The notes: generated by a model not told the origin, from the letters alone. A stretch of DNA of 64,000 nucleotides from Candidatus Chloroploca asiatica (GCF_002532075.1 NZ_LYXE01000063.1:186001-250000); one strand, 5' to 3'; shown: positions 37,726-46,249, counted from the stretch's first letter. Numbers and translations: made by a program.

Positions 37726-40251
37726 ATGGAAGAAAGTGCAATGCCAAAGTCGCTCGTTTCAAGAGAGTTTGGCCGTGTGCGCAGGAATATGTTCGCCCTG
37801 CTAGGTATTTTGTTGATCTTGGTGCTCATGCTCCCATCTCTATTGCCAGATAATGCATTGTTACCTGCAGATTTGTTGTTCGATCAATCTCCTTGGCAAG
37901 CGGTTGCCCCAACGAGCTTTCATACGCCTGGCAACAATCTTCTGGTGGATCAGGTCTTTCAGTTTTACCCATGGCGCCTCTTGGCTATAGATGAGTTACA
38001 TGCCGGACGTTGGCCTCTCTGGAATCCGCTGATCTACGCAGGCACACCTCTCGTGGCTAATGATCAATCCGCTGTCTTCTATCCCATAAACCTTCTTCTC
38101 GCCTGGATGCCGCCACATATGGTATCAGGATGGAGTGCGCTGTTCCGGCTATGGACAGCCTTCGGCGGAATGTACATCTTATTACGCCACTGGAAACAGA
38201 CACCTCCCGCAAGCTTTGTTGGCGGGATGAGCTTTGCACTGGGAGCCTTCACGATGCCGCTACTCGGTCATCCCCACACCAACGTAGGTGTATGGCTCCC
38301 CTGGATGCTGCTCACTGCTGATAAGGTCGTTTTCTCGGCGCACCCCTGGCGCTGGGTTGGCTGGGGAGCAGTGGTCATCAGCGTCCAATTCTTGGGGGGC
38401 CATGCAGAGACCTCCTTTTTTAGTCTGATGTTGTGGGGAATCTATAGTCTCGCTGCGCTTATTGTTTCAGAGCATTCACTTGAAGGGCAGATCAGCCGAT
38501 TTGCAATGTTAGCCATTTCATTCCTCATTGGCTCTGGCATTGCAGCAGTTCAACTCATCCCTTTTCTGGAATTATTACCCCTCACCAACTATTATCTCGC
38601 TCGTTCAGCAGCAACTGAGACGCACCCGTGGCTATATACGGGTTTCTGGCGCAATGTGGCGATGGCTATCACCCTTTTCCTTCCCGACTTTTTCGGCAAC
38701 CCTACCCGCAGTGGTTGGTGGATTGGAACTGGATTTGGAAATTATACACAAGTTTTATATATGGGGATTGCGCCTCTCTTCCTCGCTGGAATAGCAGCAC
38801 TAGAGATACGACGAACGGAGGTGGAATGGCGAGTTCGTTTCTTCACAATTTTTGGTCTGATCTGGCTGGGTGTTCTCATGCGTCTACCGATTCTAGATCT
38901 GCTGCAACATCTACCTCTGTTCAATATTGCAGCAATGAGTATTGTTGTCTTCAGTGCATCGCTTGCCATTCTGGCTGGCTATGGATTCGATGCAGTCTTT
39001 GGATTAACCACTGGAAATAGCCAGATTCGAACCCTGAGACGCGCACTTCTGATCTTTGGGCTTCTCACCGGTGGTGGATTGCTCGTGTTTTATGCGATGC
39101 TACGCCTTTTTAAAGACTTCTTTCTAAACCTGGGACGAATCTATGTCGAGGAGCGAGTCGTCAGTCATCCCCCGCATCCCTTTCCGTTGCCATACTACCT
39201 TGATCAGTTGGAAACCCGCTATCAGCAAATAACAGCAAACTTGGATCCCCTGCAGGTCTGGTTATATGCGCCGGTGCTGGTCGCATTGACGATTGCCGTG
39301 TTGCTATGGGGCTGGAACAAAGGCAAGGTGAGCACAATCAGTGTCCAAAGGTTGATTGGATTGCTGGTTTTTGTCGATCTGTGGGCTTTTGGTGCAGGCT
39401 TCAACCCGGTCATCCCCGCAACCAAGGTCTTTCCACCAACGCCAGCGCTATCGTTTCTAAACGAAGCGATGGCCAAAGATCCAAATTATTCGCGGATCTT
39501 GGCATTGAGTAATCTCCTCCCACCTAACACACTTATGCCCTACAACCTGCCTGATGCGAGGGGCTATGATGTGACCATTGGACGGTACACGCAAATCCTG
39601 GACGCATTGGATCGAGAACCACTCGGGGTTGTGTGGTCGGAACGCAATGATCGGTTTTTTGATCTGGTTGGGGTACGCTACCTGCTTACTACCGGTGCAG
39701 TGGAAGCAAATACTAAGATGACGCTGGTTTACGATGGAGAGATCAAAGTCTATGAACGTACAACCCCCCTGCCAAGAGCCTATCTTGTTTCGTCTGCAAG
39801 CGTGTTCAACGATGACGAGGCGCTGCTAAACGCTCTATTGGCCGAAGATGTGGCTGCTGGTCAGCGGGTGTTGCTCGAAGAACCACCGCCATTTCCACTG
39901 GTTACAACCAGGCTCACTGTTGGTACGGCGCAGATCATCGACTACCAACCTGATAAAGTAGAGATAGCTGTGGAGACATCAGCACCAGCCTTATTGGTGT
40001 TGTCCGATGCCTACTTTCCAGGTTGGCGAGCTTTGGTAGATGGTGTAGAAACACCCATCCTGCGTACAAACTATGCATTTCGAGGAGTTCCTGTTTCTGC
40101 TGGTGTTCATAACGTAATATTTATCTATAATCCAATCAGTTTTAAGATAGGTTTTTTGATTACTATTTCTTCCTTAGGCGTATTGGTGCTTCTAGCTGCA
40201 ACACTCTTCGTGTCTCGCAATGAGAAGACGCTGAAGCGAATCTTGCACTAA
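37726..40251 (+). CDS. YfhO-like multi-pass membrane protein
   Basis: 841 residues, with a dozen or more membrane helices followed by a C-terminal extracytoplasmic part. The plan, a first loop with DLLFDQSPW and FYPWRLLAIDELHAGRWPLWNP followed by helices, and a C-terminal beta-rich segment with SDAYFPGWRALVDGV (in parts), is that of YfhO-type GT-C-like proteins. Bacillus YfhO is implicated in lipoteichoic acid glycosylation; the substrate here is unknown. The ATG at 37741, with GGAAGAAAG upstream, is an alternative start. It lies between the two copies of the 155-bp repeat. Confidence 0.8.
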   Translation: MEESAMPKSLVSREFGRVRRNMFALLGILLILVLMLPSLLPDNALLPADLLFDQSPWQAVAPTSFHTPGNNLLVDQVFQFYPWRLLAIDELHAGRWPLWNPLIYAGTPLVANDQSAVFYPINLLLAWMPPHMVSGWSALFRLWTAFGGMYILLRHWKQTPPASFVGGMSFALGAFTMPLLGHPHTNVGVWLPWMLLTADKVVFSAHPWRWVGWGAVVISVQFLGGHAETSFFSLMLWGIYSLAALIVSEHSLEGQISRFAMLAISFLIGSGIAAVQLIPFLELLPLTNYYLARSAATETHPWLYTGFWRNVAMAITLFLPDFFGNPTRSGWWIGTGFGNYTQVLYMGIAPLFLAGIAALEIRRTEVEWRVRFFTIFGLIWLGVLMRLPILDLLQHLPLFNIAAMSIVVFSASLAILAGYGFDAVFGLTTGNSQIRTLRRALLIFGLLTGGGLLVFYAMLRLFKDFFLNLGRIYVEERVVSHPPHPFPLPYYLDQLETRYQQITANLDPLQVWLYAPVLVALTIAVLLWGWNKGKVSTISVQRLIGLLVFVDLWAFGAGFNPVIPATKVFPPTPALSFLNEAMAKDPNYSRILALSNLLPPNTLMPYNLPDARGYDVTIGRYTQILDALDREPLGVVWSERNDRFFDLVGVRYLLTTGAVEANTKMTLVYDGEIKVYERTTPLPRAYLVSSASVFNDDEALLNALLAEDVAAGQRVLLEEPPPFPLVTTRLTVGTAQIIDYQPDKVEIAVETSAPALLVLSDAYFPGWRALVDGVETPILRTNYAFRGVPVSAGVHNVIFIYNPISFKIGFLITISSLGVLVLLAATLFVSRNEKTLKRILH

Positions 40252-40252
40252 G

Positions 40253-41074
40253 ATGGCGGTTATCAACATGATACTCTCCATCATTATCGTCAACTGGAAT
40301 ACCCACGCCCTGCTGCACGCGCTTTTGACTACGCTTGTGCCACATCTTCAACAGGATCAGGCTGAGATCATTGTTGTTGATAATGCGTCAGAGGATGGGA
40401 GCGCGGCGATGGTGGCCGCTGATTTTCCGGAGGTGACGCTGATCCAGAATGCGCAGAATGTGGGGTTTGCCCGTGCAAATAATCAGGCGCTCACAGTTGC
40501 CCAGGGGCGCTATCTGCTCTTGCTCAATACTGATACGCTCGTGCCGCCCGGGGCAATCGAGGGGTTGCTGCATTTTATGGATACGCATCCAGCGGTGGGG
40601 GCTTGCAGTCCGCGTCTGTTGACCGCTGAGGGTCAGCCTCAGGCGTTTGCGTTCGGTGATGATCCAACGCCTGCCTATCTGCTGCGTCGCGGTCTGTGGC
40701 GCTTGCTCTTGAAGCGCCCGCTCCATGACTGGGGTGTCGCGCAGGTGCTTGAAGTGGCTTGGGTTGCCGGAACCTGTCTAATGCTCCGGCGCGAGGCCCT
40801 GGCCAGGGTCAAGGGTTTCGATGAGGCGTTTTTTATGTATTTTGAGGATGTTGATCTCTGTCGGCGGATCAGGCATCATGGCTGGAAGATCTGTTATGTG
40901 CCTACCGTTGCAATTACCCATCTCGGTGGGCAGAGTTTGCAACAGAATCCGGCGGCGCAAGACGTGTATTATGAAAGCCTGCGCTCCTTTTATGGACGGC
41001 ATTATCCACCGTCGTTCCGGCTGTGGCTCGTGCTCGGTTTGATGATCTATCAGCGGATGAAAGCGTTGCCATGA
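40253..41074 (+). CDS. Glycosyltransferase, GT2 (rhamnosyltransferase-like)
   Basis: 273 residues. LSIIIVNWNT (9-18), VVDNASEDGS, the LLLNTDTLVPPGAIE metal-site region and FFMYFEDVDLCRRI near 195-209 are the hallmarks of GT2 rhamnosyltransferase-type enzymes. An ATG at 40268, closer to the core, is also possible; upstream of 40273 the sequence is not shared with the fragment at 37437. The stop overlaps the next start (ATGA), so translation is coupled. Confidence 0.88.
   Translation: MAVINMILSIIIVNWNTHALLHALLTTLVPHLQQDQAEIIVVDNASEDGSAAMVAADFPEVTLIQNAQNVGFARANNQALTVAQGRYLLLLNTDTLVPPGAIEGLLHFMDTHPAVGACSPRLLTAEGQPQAFAFGDDPTPAYLLRRGLWRLLLKRPLHDWGVAQVLEVAWVAGTCLMLRREALARVKGFDEAFFMYFEDVDLCRRIRHHGWKICYVPTVAITHLGGQSLQQNPAAQDVYYESLRSFYGRHYPPSFRLWLVLGLMIYQRMKALP
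40273..40427 (+). repeat. 155-bp direct repeat, right copy (inside the intact GT2 gene)
   Basis: Seven mismatches to 37445-37599. It covers codons 7-58 or so of the intact GT2 gene. The right copy is continuous with a full coding sequence, so the left one is the derived fragment or the remnant left after an insertion. Confidence 0.9.
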
Positions 41075-42501
41075 GCACTGTGAAGTCTACCTTCCCTGAT
41101 CGGCTGATCCTCGCCTGGGCGATCCTAAGCGCTGCGGTGCTCTTTGTGCTCTTCCGCGATACCGGCTTTGATGATCCTTTCATTACCTATCGCTACGCGG
41201 TCAATCTCGCGAACGGCAACGGGTTTGTCTATAATCCTGGTGAACGGGTGCTCAGTACAACAGCGCCGCTCTATGCGTTGCTGCTGGTGCCGTTTGCAAT
41301 GGTCGGGGCAGATCTGCCGCTCGTGAGCAATCTGATCGGCACAATGAGTCTCGGCGCAGGTTCGGTGGCGCTCTGGCGGATGGGCCGGATGGGGGGGATG
41401 CCCGTCGCCGGTGCAGCGGCAGCACTGCTCTTTCCGTTGACGCCGCTGCTGATCAATACGCTCGGGGCTGAAACGATGCTCTTTCTGGCCCTGGTGTTCT
41501 GGGGGTTCGAGGCGGCCTGGCACGAACGGCCCTGGCTCGCCGGGGTGCTGCTCGCAGCAGCCACGCTGACTCGCGCCGATGCGGGGTTGGCCGTGGTGAT
41601 GGCCGGTCTGCTCTTGCTCAAACGCAATGGTTTGCGTCCGGCGCTGACTTTTGGGGCGGTTGTGGCGCTGACCGCCCTGCCTTTTGTGGCGGCGGCCTGG
41701 TGGTATTTTGGCTCGCCTTTGCCGGTGACGCTGGGGGCTAAGCAGAGCCAGGCCGATATTCCAGGTGGGCGCAGCTATCTGGCGGGCCTGGTGTTGCGCC
41801 TGGGCAACCTCTGGAACTGGATACCGTGGCGTCCTTTTGCCGTCCTCATCGTCATCGGGTGCGTCCAGGCACTCTGGAAACGTGGCCCGTTGGCGCTGGT
41901 TGCCGGATGGTCACTGGCTCACGCGCTGGCCTATAGTCTGCTGGGGGTGACCGACTATTTCTGGTACTTTGGGCCGGTGATGACCGGCCTGACCATCCTG
42001 GGGGCGCTGGGCATCCAGTTGCTGGCTGATCTTGGGGAGCGTGTCGGCGGGCGAAGAGCGGGGCTGAGCGTGGCAACGGGGTTGATCGTGCTCGCCCTGG
42101 CTGGCTATGGCAGCATCGTCACCTTTGCGGCTCGCAACCCGGATCTCCGTATCCCGGCATACCGTGAGGCTGGCGAGTGGCTCGCCGCCAATACCGAGCC
42201 CGACGCCCGTGTTGGCACCCTCGAAATCGGGGTCATTGGCTACTATAGTCAACGCCCCATGATTGATTTCGCCGGACTGATCCAGCCCGAGGTGAACGCG
42301 ATCTTTCGCGAGGGGGGCGGCTACCGCGACGCGGCGCTCGCTGCCCTTGGGCACCACCGGCCAGCGTACGTCGTCAACCACGAAGAAGCCTTCCCACTAA
42401 TCACACATGATCCTACGCTGGCTGCAGCATGTGAAGAAGTTGCCGCCCTGCCCGATCCACGGTTTGCCACCCCGCTCCAGATCTATCATTGCACCTGGTA
42501 G
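41071..42501 (+). CDS. GT-C-type membrane glycosyltransferase-like protein
   Basis: 476 residues from the ATG at 41071, which overlaps the GT2 stop by 4 bases; a longer frame back to 41023 is rejected. About 11 membrane helices. The first extracytoplasmic loop has RDTGFDDPFITYRYAVNLANG near 26-46 (in part), with the paired acidic residues expected at the active site of polyprenyl-phosphate-dependent GT-C enzymes. It closes the polysaccharide locus. The 3' end overlaps the convergent DtxR gene by 16 bases. Confidence 0.78.
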   Translation: MSTVKSTFPDRLILAWAILSAAVLFVLFRDTGFDDPFITYRYAVNLANGNGFVYNPGERVLSTTAPLYALLLVPFAMVGADLPLVSNLIGTMSLGAGSVALWRMGRMGGMPVAGAAAALLFPLTPLLINTLGAETMLFLALVFWGFEAAWHERPWLAGVLLAAATLTRADAGLAVVMAGLLLLKRNGLRPALTFGAVVALTALPFVAAAWWYFGSPLPVTLGAKQSQADIPGGRSYLAGLVLRLGNLWNWIPWRPFAVLIVIGCVQALWKRGPLALVAGWSLAHALAYSLLGVTDYFWYFGPVMTGLTILGALGIQLLADLGERVGGRRAGLSVATGLIVLALAGYGSIVTFAARNPDLRIPAYREAGEWLAANTEPDARVGTLEIGVIGYYSQRPMIDFAGLIQPEVNAIFREGGGYRDAALAALGHHRPAYVVNHEEAFPLITHDPTLAAACEEVAALPDPRFATPLQIYHCTW

Positions 42502-43217
42502 TCGAGGACGCAATCACAAGCGTCACTGTGTGGACACGACCAGTAGGCACTGCAACGGGCCCAGGCACGATGACGTGAGCTCTGATCAGTTGAAGGTGGG
42601 GCAAGCACAATCTGCGTCGCCATCGAAGGGGCAAGGGCAACGTGGCGGTCGCCAAGTCCGACGAGAACAGCACCTTCGGCGCTGATCGCGAGCACCTCGA
42701 CCATCGTACCAGGTACGACCCCCTGGGCACGCAGAAACGCAGCCACCATCGGCTCGGTGGCGACCGACGCCACGATGCCACGGGTTCCCGCTGTGCAATG
42801 GGCAAGTTCCTGGGTCGGCACTGCCTCAAACTCACGCTGCCCCGCACCGGGCGCGTGCTCGAGAAAGGCCTTAAGCGCCGTCACCAGCCGTTCCGACGTA
42901 ATATGTTCAAGCTGACAGGCGAGGTCATCGGCCTCTTCCGGTTCAATCCCCAGATTTTCGACCAAAAACATCACCCAGAGACGGCGACGCGAAAGGATCT
43001 GCTGGGCCTGCGTCTCGCCATGTTCGGTCAATGTCACCCCTTTGTAGGGTTGATAGGCAAGAAGGCCGCGCTCATCGAGTTTGTGACACATCTCGTTGGC
43101 CGAGACCTGCGAGACGCCAAGCTTATTCGCCAATAACGATACTGGTACTGGCTGCTGCGGCTCGCTGCGGAGCAGCGCCGTCATCACCAGGTACATCTCA
43201 ATACTTTCACTCATCAT
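42486..43217 (-). CDS. DtxR-family metal-dependent repressor with FeoA-like C-terminal domain
   Basis: 243 residues. Winged HTH (about 1-65, with LLANKLGVSQVSANEMCHKLDERGLL in part), dimerisation/metal domain with the LEHITSERLVTAL segment near 105-117, and a C-terminal SH3-like FeoA domain (about 150-215, VVPGTMVEVLAISAEGAVLVGLGDRHVALA in part). The last 28 residues form a tail with Cys spaced C-x5-C-x5-C-x-C that I do not recall from typical family members. Two ATGs (43217, 43214) fit AGGAG. It faces feoA across a 402-base gap, so control of Fe(II) uptake is likely. IdeR/MntR specificity cannot be told from sequence. Confidence 0.88.
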   Translation of the reverse strand: MMSESIEMYLVMTALLRSEPQQPVPVSLLANKLGVSQVSANEMCHKLDERGLLAYQPYKGVTLTEHGETQAQQILSRRRLWVMFLVENLGIEPEEADDLACQLEHITSERLVTALKAFLEHAPGAGQREFEAVPTQELAHCTAGTRGIVASVATEPMVAAFLRAQGVVPGTMVEVLAISAEGAVLVGLGDRHVALAPSMATQIVLAPPSTDQSSRHRAWARCSAYWSCPHSDACDCVLDYQVQ

Positions 43218-43276
43218 CCACTCCTACCCTGGAGCATGCTATACGATATCTCTGCAGCAAGGCGTTCAACATCCGC

Positions 43277-43329
43277 TCTTCTACTGGTGGAAAATGTCAG
43301 TTCCACTGACATTTTCCACCAGTAGAAGA
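43277..43329. repeat. Perfect 25-bp palindrome with TCC loop between divergent genes
   Basis: Arms 43277-43301 and 43305-43329 are exact reverse complements around three bases. It lies 60 bases upstream of the DtxR-family start and 290 bases upstream of feoA. As the flanking genes point away from it, it does not look like a terminator. Operator, cruciform or hairpin roles are possible. Confidence 0.9.
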
Positions 43330-43333
43330 AAAA

Positions 43334-43348
43334 TAAGGTAAACCTATA
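43334..43348. promoter_or_regulatory. Candidate DtxR-type operator
   Basis: TAAGGTAAACCTATA contains AGGT-AA-ACCT, which resembles the inverted AGGT/ACCT halves of DtxR-family sites. It lies 5 bases from the large palindrome. Binding by the adjacent repressor is inferred. Confidence 0.35.
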
Positions 43349-43434
43349 CTATCGAGTGAGACAAAAGTAGTATACCGTACTTTCGGGAGGGTAGATAGTG
43401 AATTTTTCTCTCCTGGTAGTTGTGTTGCCACTAC

Positions 43435-43463
43435 TTGTTCAGCCTTACCCAAAGTGATATACC
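43435..43463 (+). promoter_or_regulatory. feoA: Candidate feo promoter
   Basis: TTGTTC (43435-43440), a 17-base spacer and TATACC (43458-43463). The implied leader to feoA is about 150 bases. Confidence 0.4.
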
Positions 43464-43619
43464 TCTAATGTACAGGCACGCCCAAAGATCGCCGGCCGAT
43501 CCGCTCTCATTGTGATCGCAAGGGAGGTGCCACATCAACAATGAAAGAGTCCCATGCATACTATACCCTCCGGGAACGACCAGTGTCATCAAGAGAGAGG
43601 CCCAGGGCAAAGGCTAGCA

Positions 43620-43874
43620 ATGCACATCGCAGATGAAACAACGCTCCCACTCTCGCTTGTCGAGGTCGGTGCGTATGTCCGTATCGTTCGGTTCAATGGT
43701 GGGATGCGTAGCGCTCATCGGTTGGCAGAACTTGGGGTGATTCCTGGCACAGAACTGACGATCATTACTACCCATGGCGGCGGGATGGTCATCGGAATTG
43801 GGGATACACGCTTAGCTCTTGGGCGTGGCCTGGCGCATAAGGTACTGGTAACGTTCCTGGAGAGGAAGCAGTAA
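43620..43874 (+). CDS. feoA: Fe(II) transport accessory protein FeoA
   Basis: 84 residues, a single SH3-like FeoA domain: [18 protein letters not shown] followed by [23 protein letters not shown] (in part). The ATG at 43620 gives the usual length and is preceded by AAAGG six bases upstream. The frame extends back to 43554, but residues added there do not look like the family. FeoA binds FeoB and modulates transport. Its last base overlaps the feoB GTPase start (TAATG). Confidence 0.9.
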   Translation: MHIADETTLPLSLVEVGAYVRIVRFNGGMRSAHRLAELGVIPGTELTIITTHGGGMVIGIGDTRLALGRGLAHKVLVTFLERKQ

Positions 43875-44407
43875 TGGCTGATCTAACCATTGCCCTTGCC
43901 GGCAATCCCAATGTGGGCAAAAGTACCCTCTTTAATGCCCTGACTGGCAGACACCAACATGTAGGGAACTGGCCGGGGAAGACGGTCGCCAAACAAGAGG
44001 GCAAGCTGATGATTGAGGGAAAACACCTGACGATCATCGATCTGCCAGGAACCTACAGCCTTTCAGCGCATTCGCCTGAGGAAGAGATCGCCCGCAATTT
44101 CATTGTCTGTGGACGCCCCGATGCAGTGGTCAATGTCCTCGATGCGGCAAATCTTGAGCGCAATCTCTATCTCTCCGCCCAGATTCTTGAAACTGGGGTA
44201 CCTATGATCCTTGTCCTCAATATGACCGATGTGGCAACGGCACGTGGCCTCCAGATCCATCCCGAAGTGCTCAGTACACGGCTTGGGATTCCAGTCATTA
44301 CGATGGCCGCTAGTCGCGGACAGGGCTTGGGTGAACTGAAACGCTTGCTGGCAACCATCGCACGTACCCCTCGTGAGGCGATGCTTGGTAGCTCGGTATG
44401 TGCATAG
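43874..44407 (+). CDS. feoB: FeoB GTPase domain as a separate polypeptide
   Basis: 177 residues comprising only the FeoB G domain: GNPNVGKS (10-17, G1), DLPGT near 56 (G3), NMTD near 118 (G4) and [12 protein letters not shown] (G5 and after). It ends where a complete FeoB (about 650-750 residues) would continue into the helical GDI region. The stop at 44405-44407 and the start of the next gene are in different frames, with an AGGAGG between them, so this is a clean split at a domain boundary rather than a simple sequencing frameshift. Both parts are needed for transport; association is assumed. Confidence 0.88.
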   Translation: MADLTIALAGNPNVGKSTLFNALTGRHQHVGNWPGKTVAKQEGKLMIEGKHLTIIDLPGTYSLSAHSPEEEIARNFIVCGRPDAVVNVLDAANLERNLYLSAQILETGVPMILVLNMTDVATARGLQIHPEVLSTRLGIPVITMAASRGQGLGELKRLLATIARTPREAMLGSSVCA

Positions 44408-44418
44408 GAGGCGAGGCA

Positions 44419-46140
44419 ATGACGAGTTTTGCGCTCACGCCGTCACTGCGGATGACCTATGCGTCACCGATTGAAGTTGAACTGACCAGGTTGAGTGAAG
44501 CCCTCGGGCATTGCCCAGACCTTGTTGCGCGGTATCCGATGCGCTGGCTGGCGATCCAGTTGCTGGAAGGTGATACGTTGCTGCAGGCCGAGGTTGAACG
44601 CCTTGGGGGATCAGTGGCAAGCGAGGCGCTCGCAGCGAGTCGGATGCGCCTGGAAACACACTATGGCGAGGATCTTGATGTTGCCATGGTTGACCAGCGC
44701 TATCGCTTTGTCCACGATCTTGCCGCACAGGCCCTGACCCGCCCCAAGACACCCTCCCTGACCATGTCCGACCGCGTTGATCGCATTGTCACCAATCGCT
44801 GGTTAGGCATTCCGATCTTTCTCGGGCTCATGTGGGTGGTTTTCAAACTGACCACTGATGTTGCCGCACCCTTTGTTGACTGGATTGATGCAGTTTTGAC
44901 CGGGCCAGTCAGCCACTGGATTACCAGCTTGTTGTCAATCACCGGGCTCAGCGGAGGTTGGCTCGAATCGCTCCTCATTGATGGTGTTATCGCCGGTGTG
45001 GGCGGGGTGCTCGTCTTTATTCCTGTGCTCTTTTCCCTCTATTTTGCGTTGGCGATCCTTGAGGACTCAGGCTATATGGCCCGCTCAGCCTTTGTGATGG
45101 ATCGCTTGATGCATCGCCTCGGGCTGCATGGCAAGAGTTTCTTGCCGATGGTTGTGGGTTTTGGTTGTTCGGTTCCTGCGATCTATGCCACCCGTACGCT
45201 CGAAAATGAACGTGACCGCATCCTGACAGGGTTGTTGGTGCCCTTTATGAGTTGTAGTGCTCGTTTGCCGGTGTATGTCCTCGTTGCGGCGATCTTTTTT
45301 CCAACGATGGCGGGCCTGGTCATCTTCGGGCTTTATCTAACGGGGATCCTGGTGGCGATCGGCCTGGGGATGCTGCTCAAGCGTACCCTTTTTGGCAATG
45401 AACTACCGACACCGTTTGTGATCGAGTTGCCACCGTACCGCCTGCCAACCTTGCGCAATATCTGGCACCAAATGTGGGAACGAACTTCGGCTTTTCTCCA
45501 GCATGCCTGGACAATTATTCTGGGTACCAGTATGGTCGTCTGGCTGCTGCTCGCACTTCCCGTCAGCGGCGAAGGCAGTTTCGCTGACACTGACGTTGAC
45601 CAGAGTGCCTTCGCAGCCGTTTCAGGGGTTATGACGCCCGTCTTTGCCCCCCTTGGCTTTGGTAGTTGGGAGACGAGTGGGGCGCTGTTGACCGGCTTTG
45701 TCGCCAAAGAAGTCGTGGTGAGCACGATGATCCAGGTCTATAATGTGCCTGGGGCAGAGGAAGAAGAGGTTGGGGCAACAACCATTGGCGAAGATCTGCT
45801 GGCAATCGGCGGCGGTTTTCTCAGCGCCACCGGCGACGCACTCAAAGCACTTCCCTCGATCATCGGGATCAATCTCGCTGCAGAAGAGGACGAGCAAGCC
45901 CCAGATGGCCTCACCGGGGCGATTCGCCAGGGTTTTGACGCCAGTAGCGGTGGGCACGGGGCGCTCGCGGCGCTCGCCTTCCTGGTCTTTGTCTTGCTTT
46001 ATACGCCCTGTATGGTCGCCGTCGCGGCTGCCCGCCAGGAATTTGGCTCGCGCTGGATGTGGGTCAGCATTATCGGCCAGTTTGTGATTGCCTGGCTCGC
46101 GGCGTTGATCGTCTTCCAGGGGGGACGTTTCTTTTTGTAG
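44419..46140 (+). CDS. feoB: FeoB membrane permease part (helical spacer plus core)
   Basis: 573 residues from the ATG at 44419, with AGGAGG seven bases upstream; an ATG at 44398 is in frame but overlaps the previous stop. The N-terminal 130 residues correspond to the FeoB GDI/spacer region (RYPMRWLAIQLLEGD is recognisable). The core then has Gate motifs: GGVLVFIPVLFSLYFALAILEDSGYMAR, GFGCSVPAIYATRTL (with the Cys of Gate 1) and SCSARLPVYVL, all in part. About 8-9 membrane helices follow. The loop near 470-520 is acidic (EEEEVGA, AAEEDEQ). With the separate G protein it makes a two-polypeptide FeoB. Confidence 0.9.
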   Translation: MTSFALTPSLRMTYASPIEVELTRLSEALGHCPDLVARYPMRWLAIQLLEGDTLLQAEVERLGGSVASEALAASRMRLETHYGEDLDVAMVDQRYRFVHDLAAQALTRPKTPSLTMSDRVDRIVTNRWLGIPIFLGLMWVVFKLTTDVAAPFVDWIDAVLTGPVSHWITSLLSITGLSGGWLESLLIDGVIAGVGGVLVFIPVLFSLYFALAILEDSGYMARSAFVMDRLMHRLGLHGKSFLPMVVGFGCSVPAIYATRTLENERDRILTGLLVPFMSCSARLPVYVLVAAIFFPTMAGLVIFGLYLTGILVAIGLGMLLKRTLFGNELPTPFVIELPPYRLPTLRNIWHQMWERTSAFLQHAWTIILGTSMVVWLLLALPVSGEGSFADTDVDQSAFAAVSGVMTPVFAPLGFGSWETSGALLTGFVAKEVVVSTMIQVYNVPGAEEEEVGATTIGEDLLAIGGGFLSATGDALKALPSIIGINLAAEEDEQAPDGLTGAIRQGFDASSGGHGALAALAFLVFVLLYTPCMVAVAAARQEFGSRWMWVSIIGQFVIAWLAALIVFQGGRFFL

Positions 46141-46152
46141 GGCCTGCGGCCC
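46140..46152. repeat. Short GGCC hairpin overlapping the feoB stop
   Basis: GGGCC-TGC-GGCCC begins at the last base of the feoB stop codon and is followed by CCCAAACCC. The same GGCC-TGC/TAC-GGCC form recurs at 14047-14057, 49775-49795 and 61266-61281. Confidence 0.6.
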
Positions 46153-46167
46153 CCAAACCCGGCTTCC

Positions 46168-46210
46168 TTCGCTGGAAAAAAGCCAGCGTAGCTGGCTTTT
46201 TTCCAGCGAA
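46168..46210. repeat. Perfect 20-bp palindrome with GTA loop between feoB and feoC
   Basis: Arms 46168-46187 and 46191-46210 match exactly. It shares the inner GCCAGC-GTA-GCTGGC and outer GCTGGAA with the palindrome at 27665-27711. It lies within the feo operon, 28 bases after the stop of the FeoB permease, so partial termination or mRNA processing is possible. Confidence 0.9.
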
Positions 46211-46249
46211 ACGAACCGTTTATGCCAGGCAAAGAAAGAAAAGAATCAC

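Larger units (their letters stand above)
43218..43619. other. 402-base divergent control region between the DtxR-family gene and feoA
   Basis: No confirmed gene. It holds the 25-bp palindrome at 43277-43329, an AAGGTAAACCT-containing candidate metal-repressor box at 43334-43348, an inverted pair TATACTA/TAGTATA (43345-43351 and 43368-43374), and a candidate feo promoter at 43435-43463. GTTCAA at 43264-43269 (TTGAAC on the minus strand) could be a -35 for the repressor gene. A 31-codon frame from 43541 overlaps the feoA start. Confidence 0.6.

Noticed and set aside
44398-44420. Frameshift error explaining the FeoB split
   Set aside because: The break falls at a domain boundary, and AGGAGG stands seven bases before the second start, so two genes are favoured. 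A resequencing check is still worthwhile.
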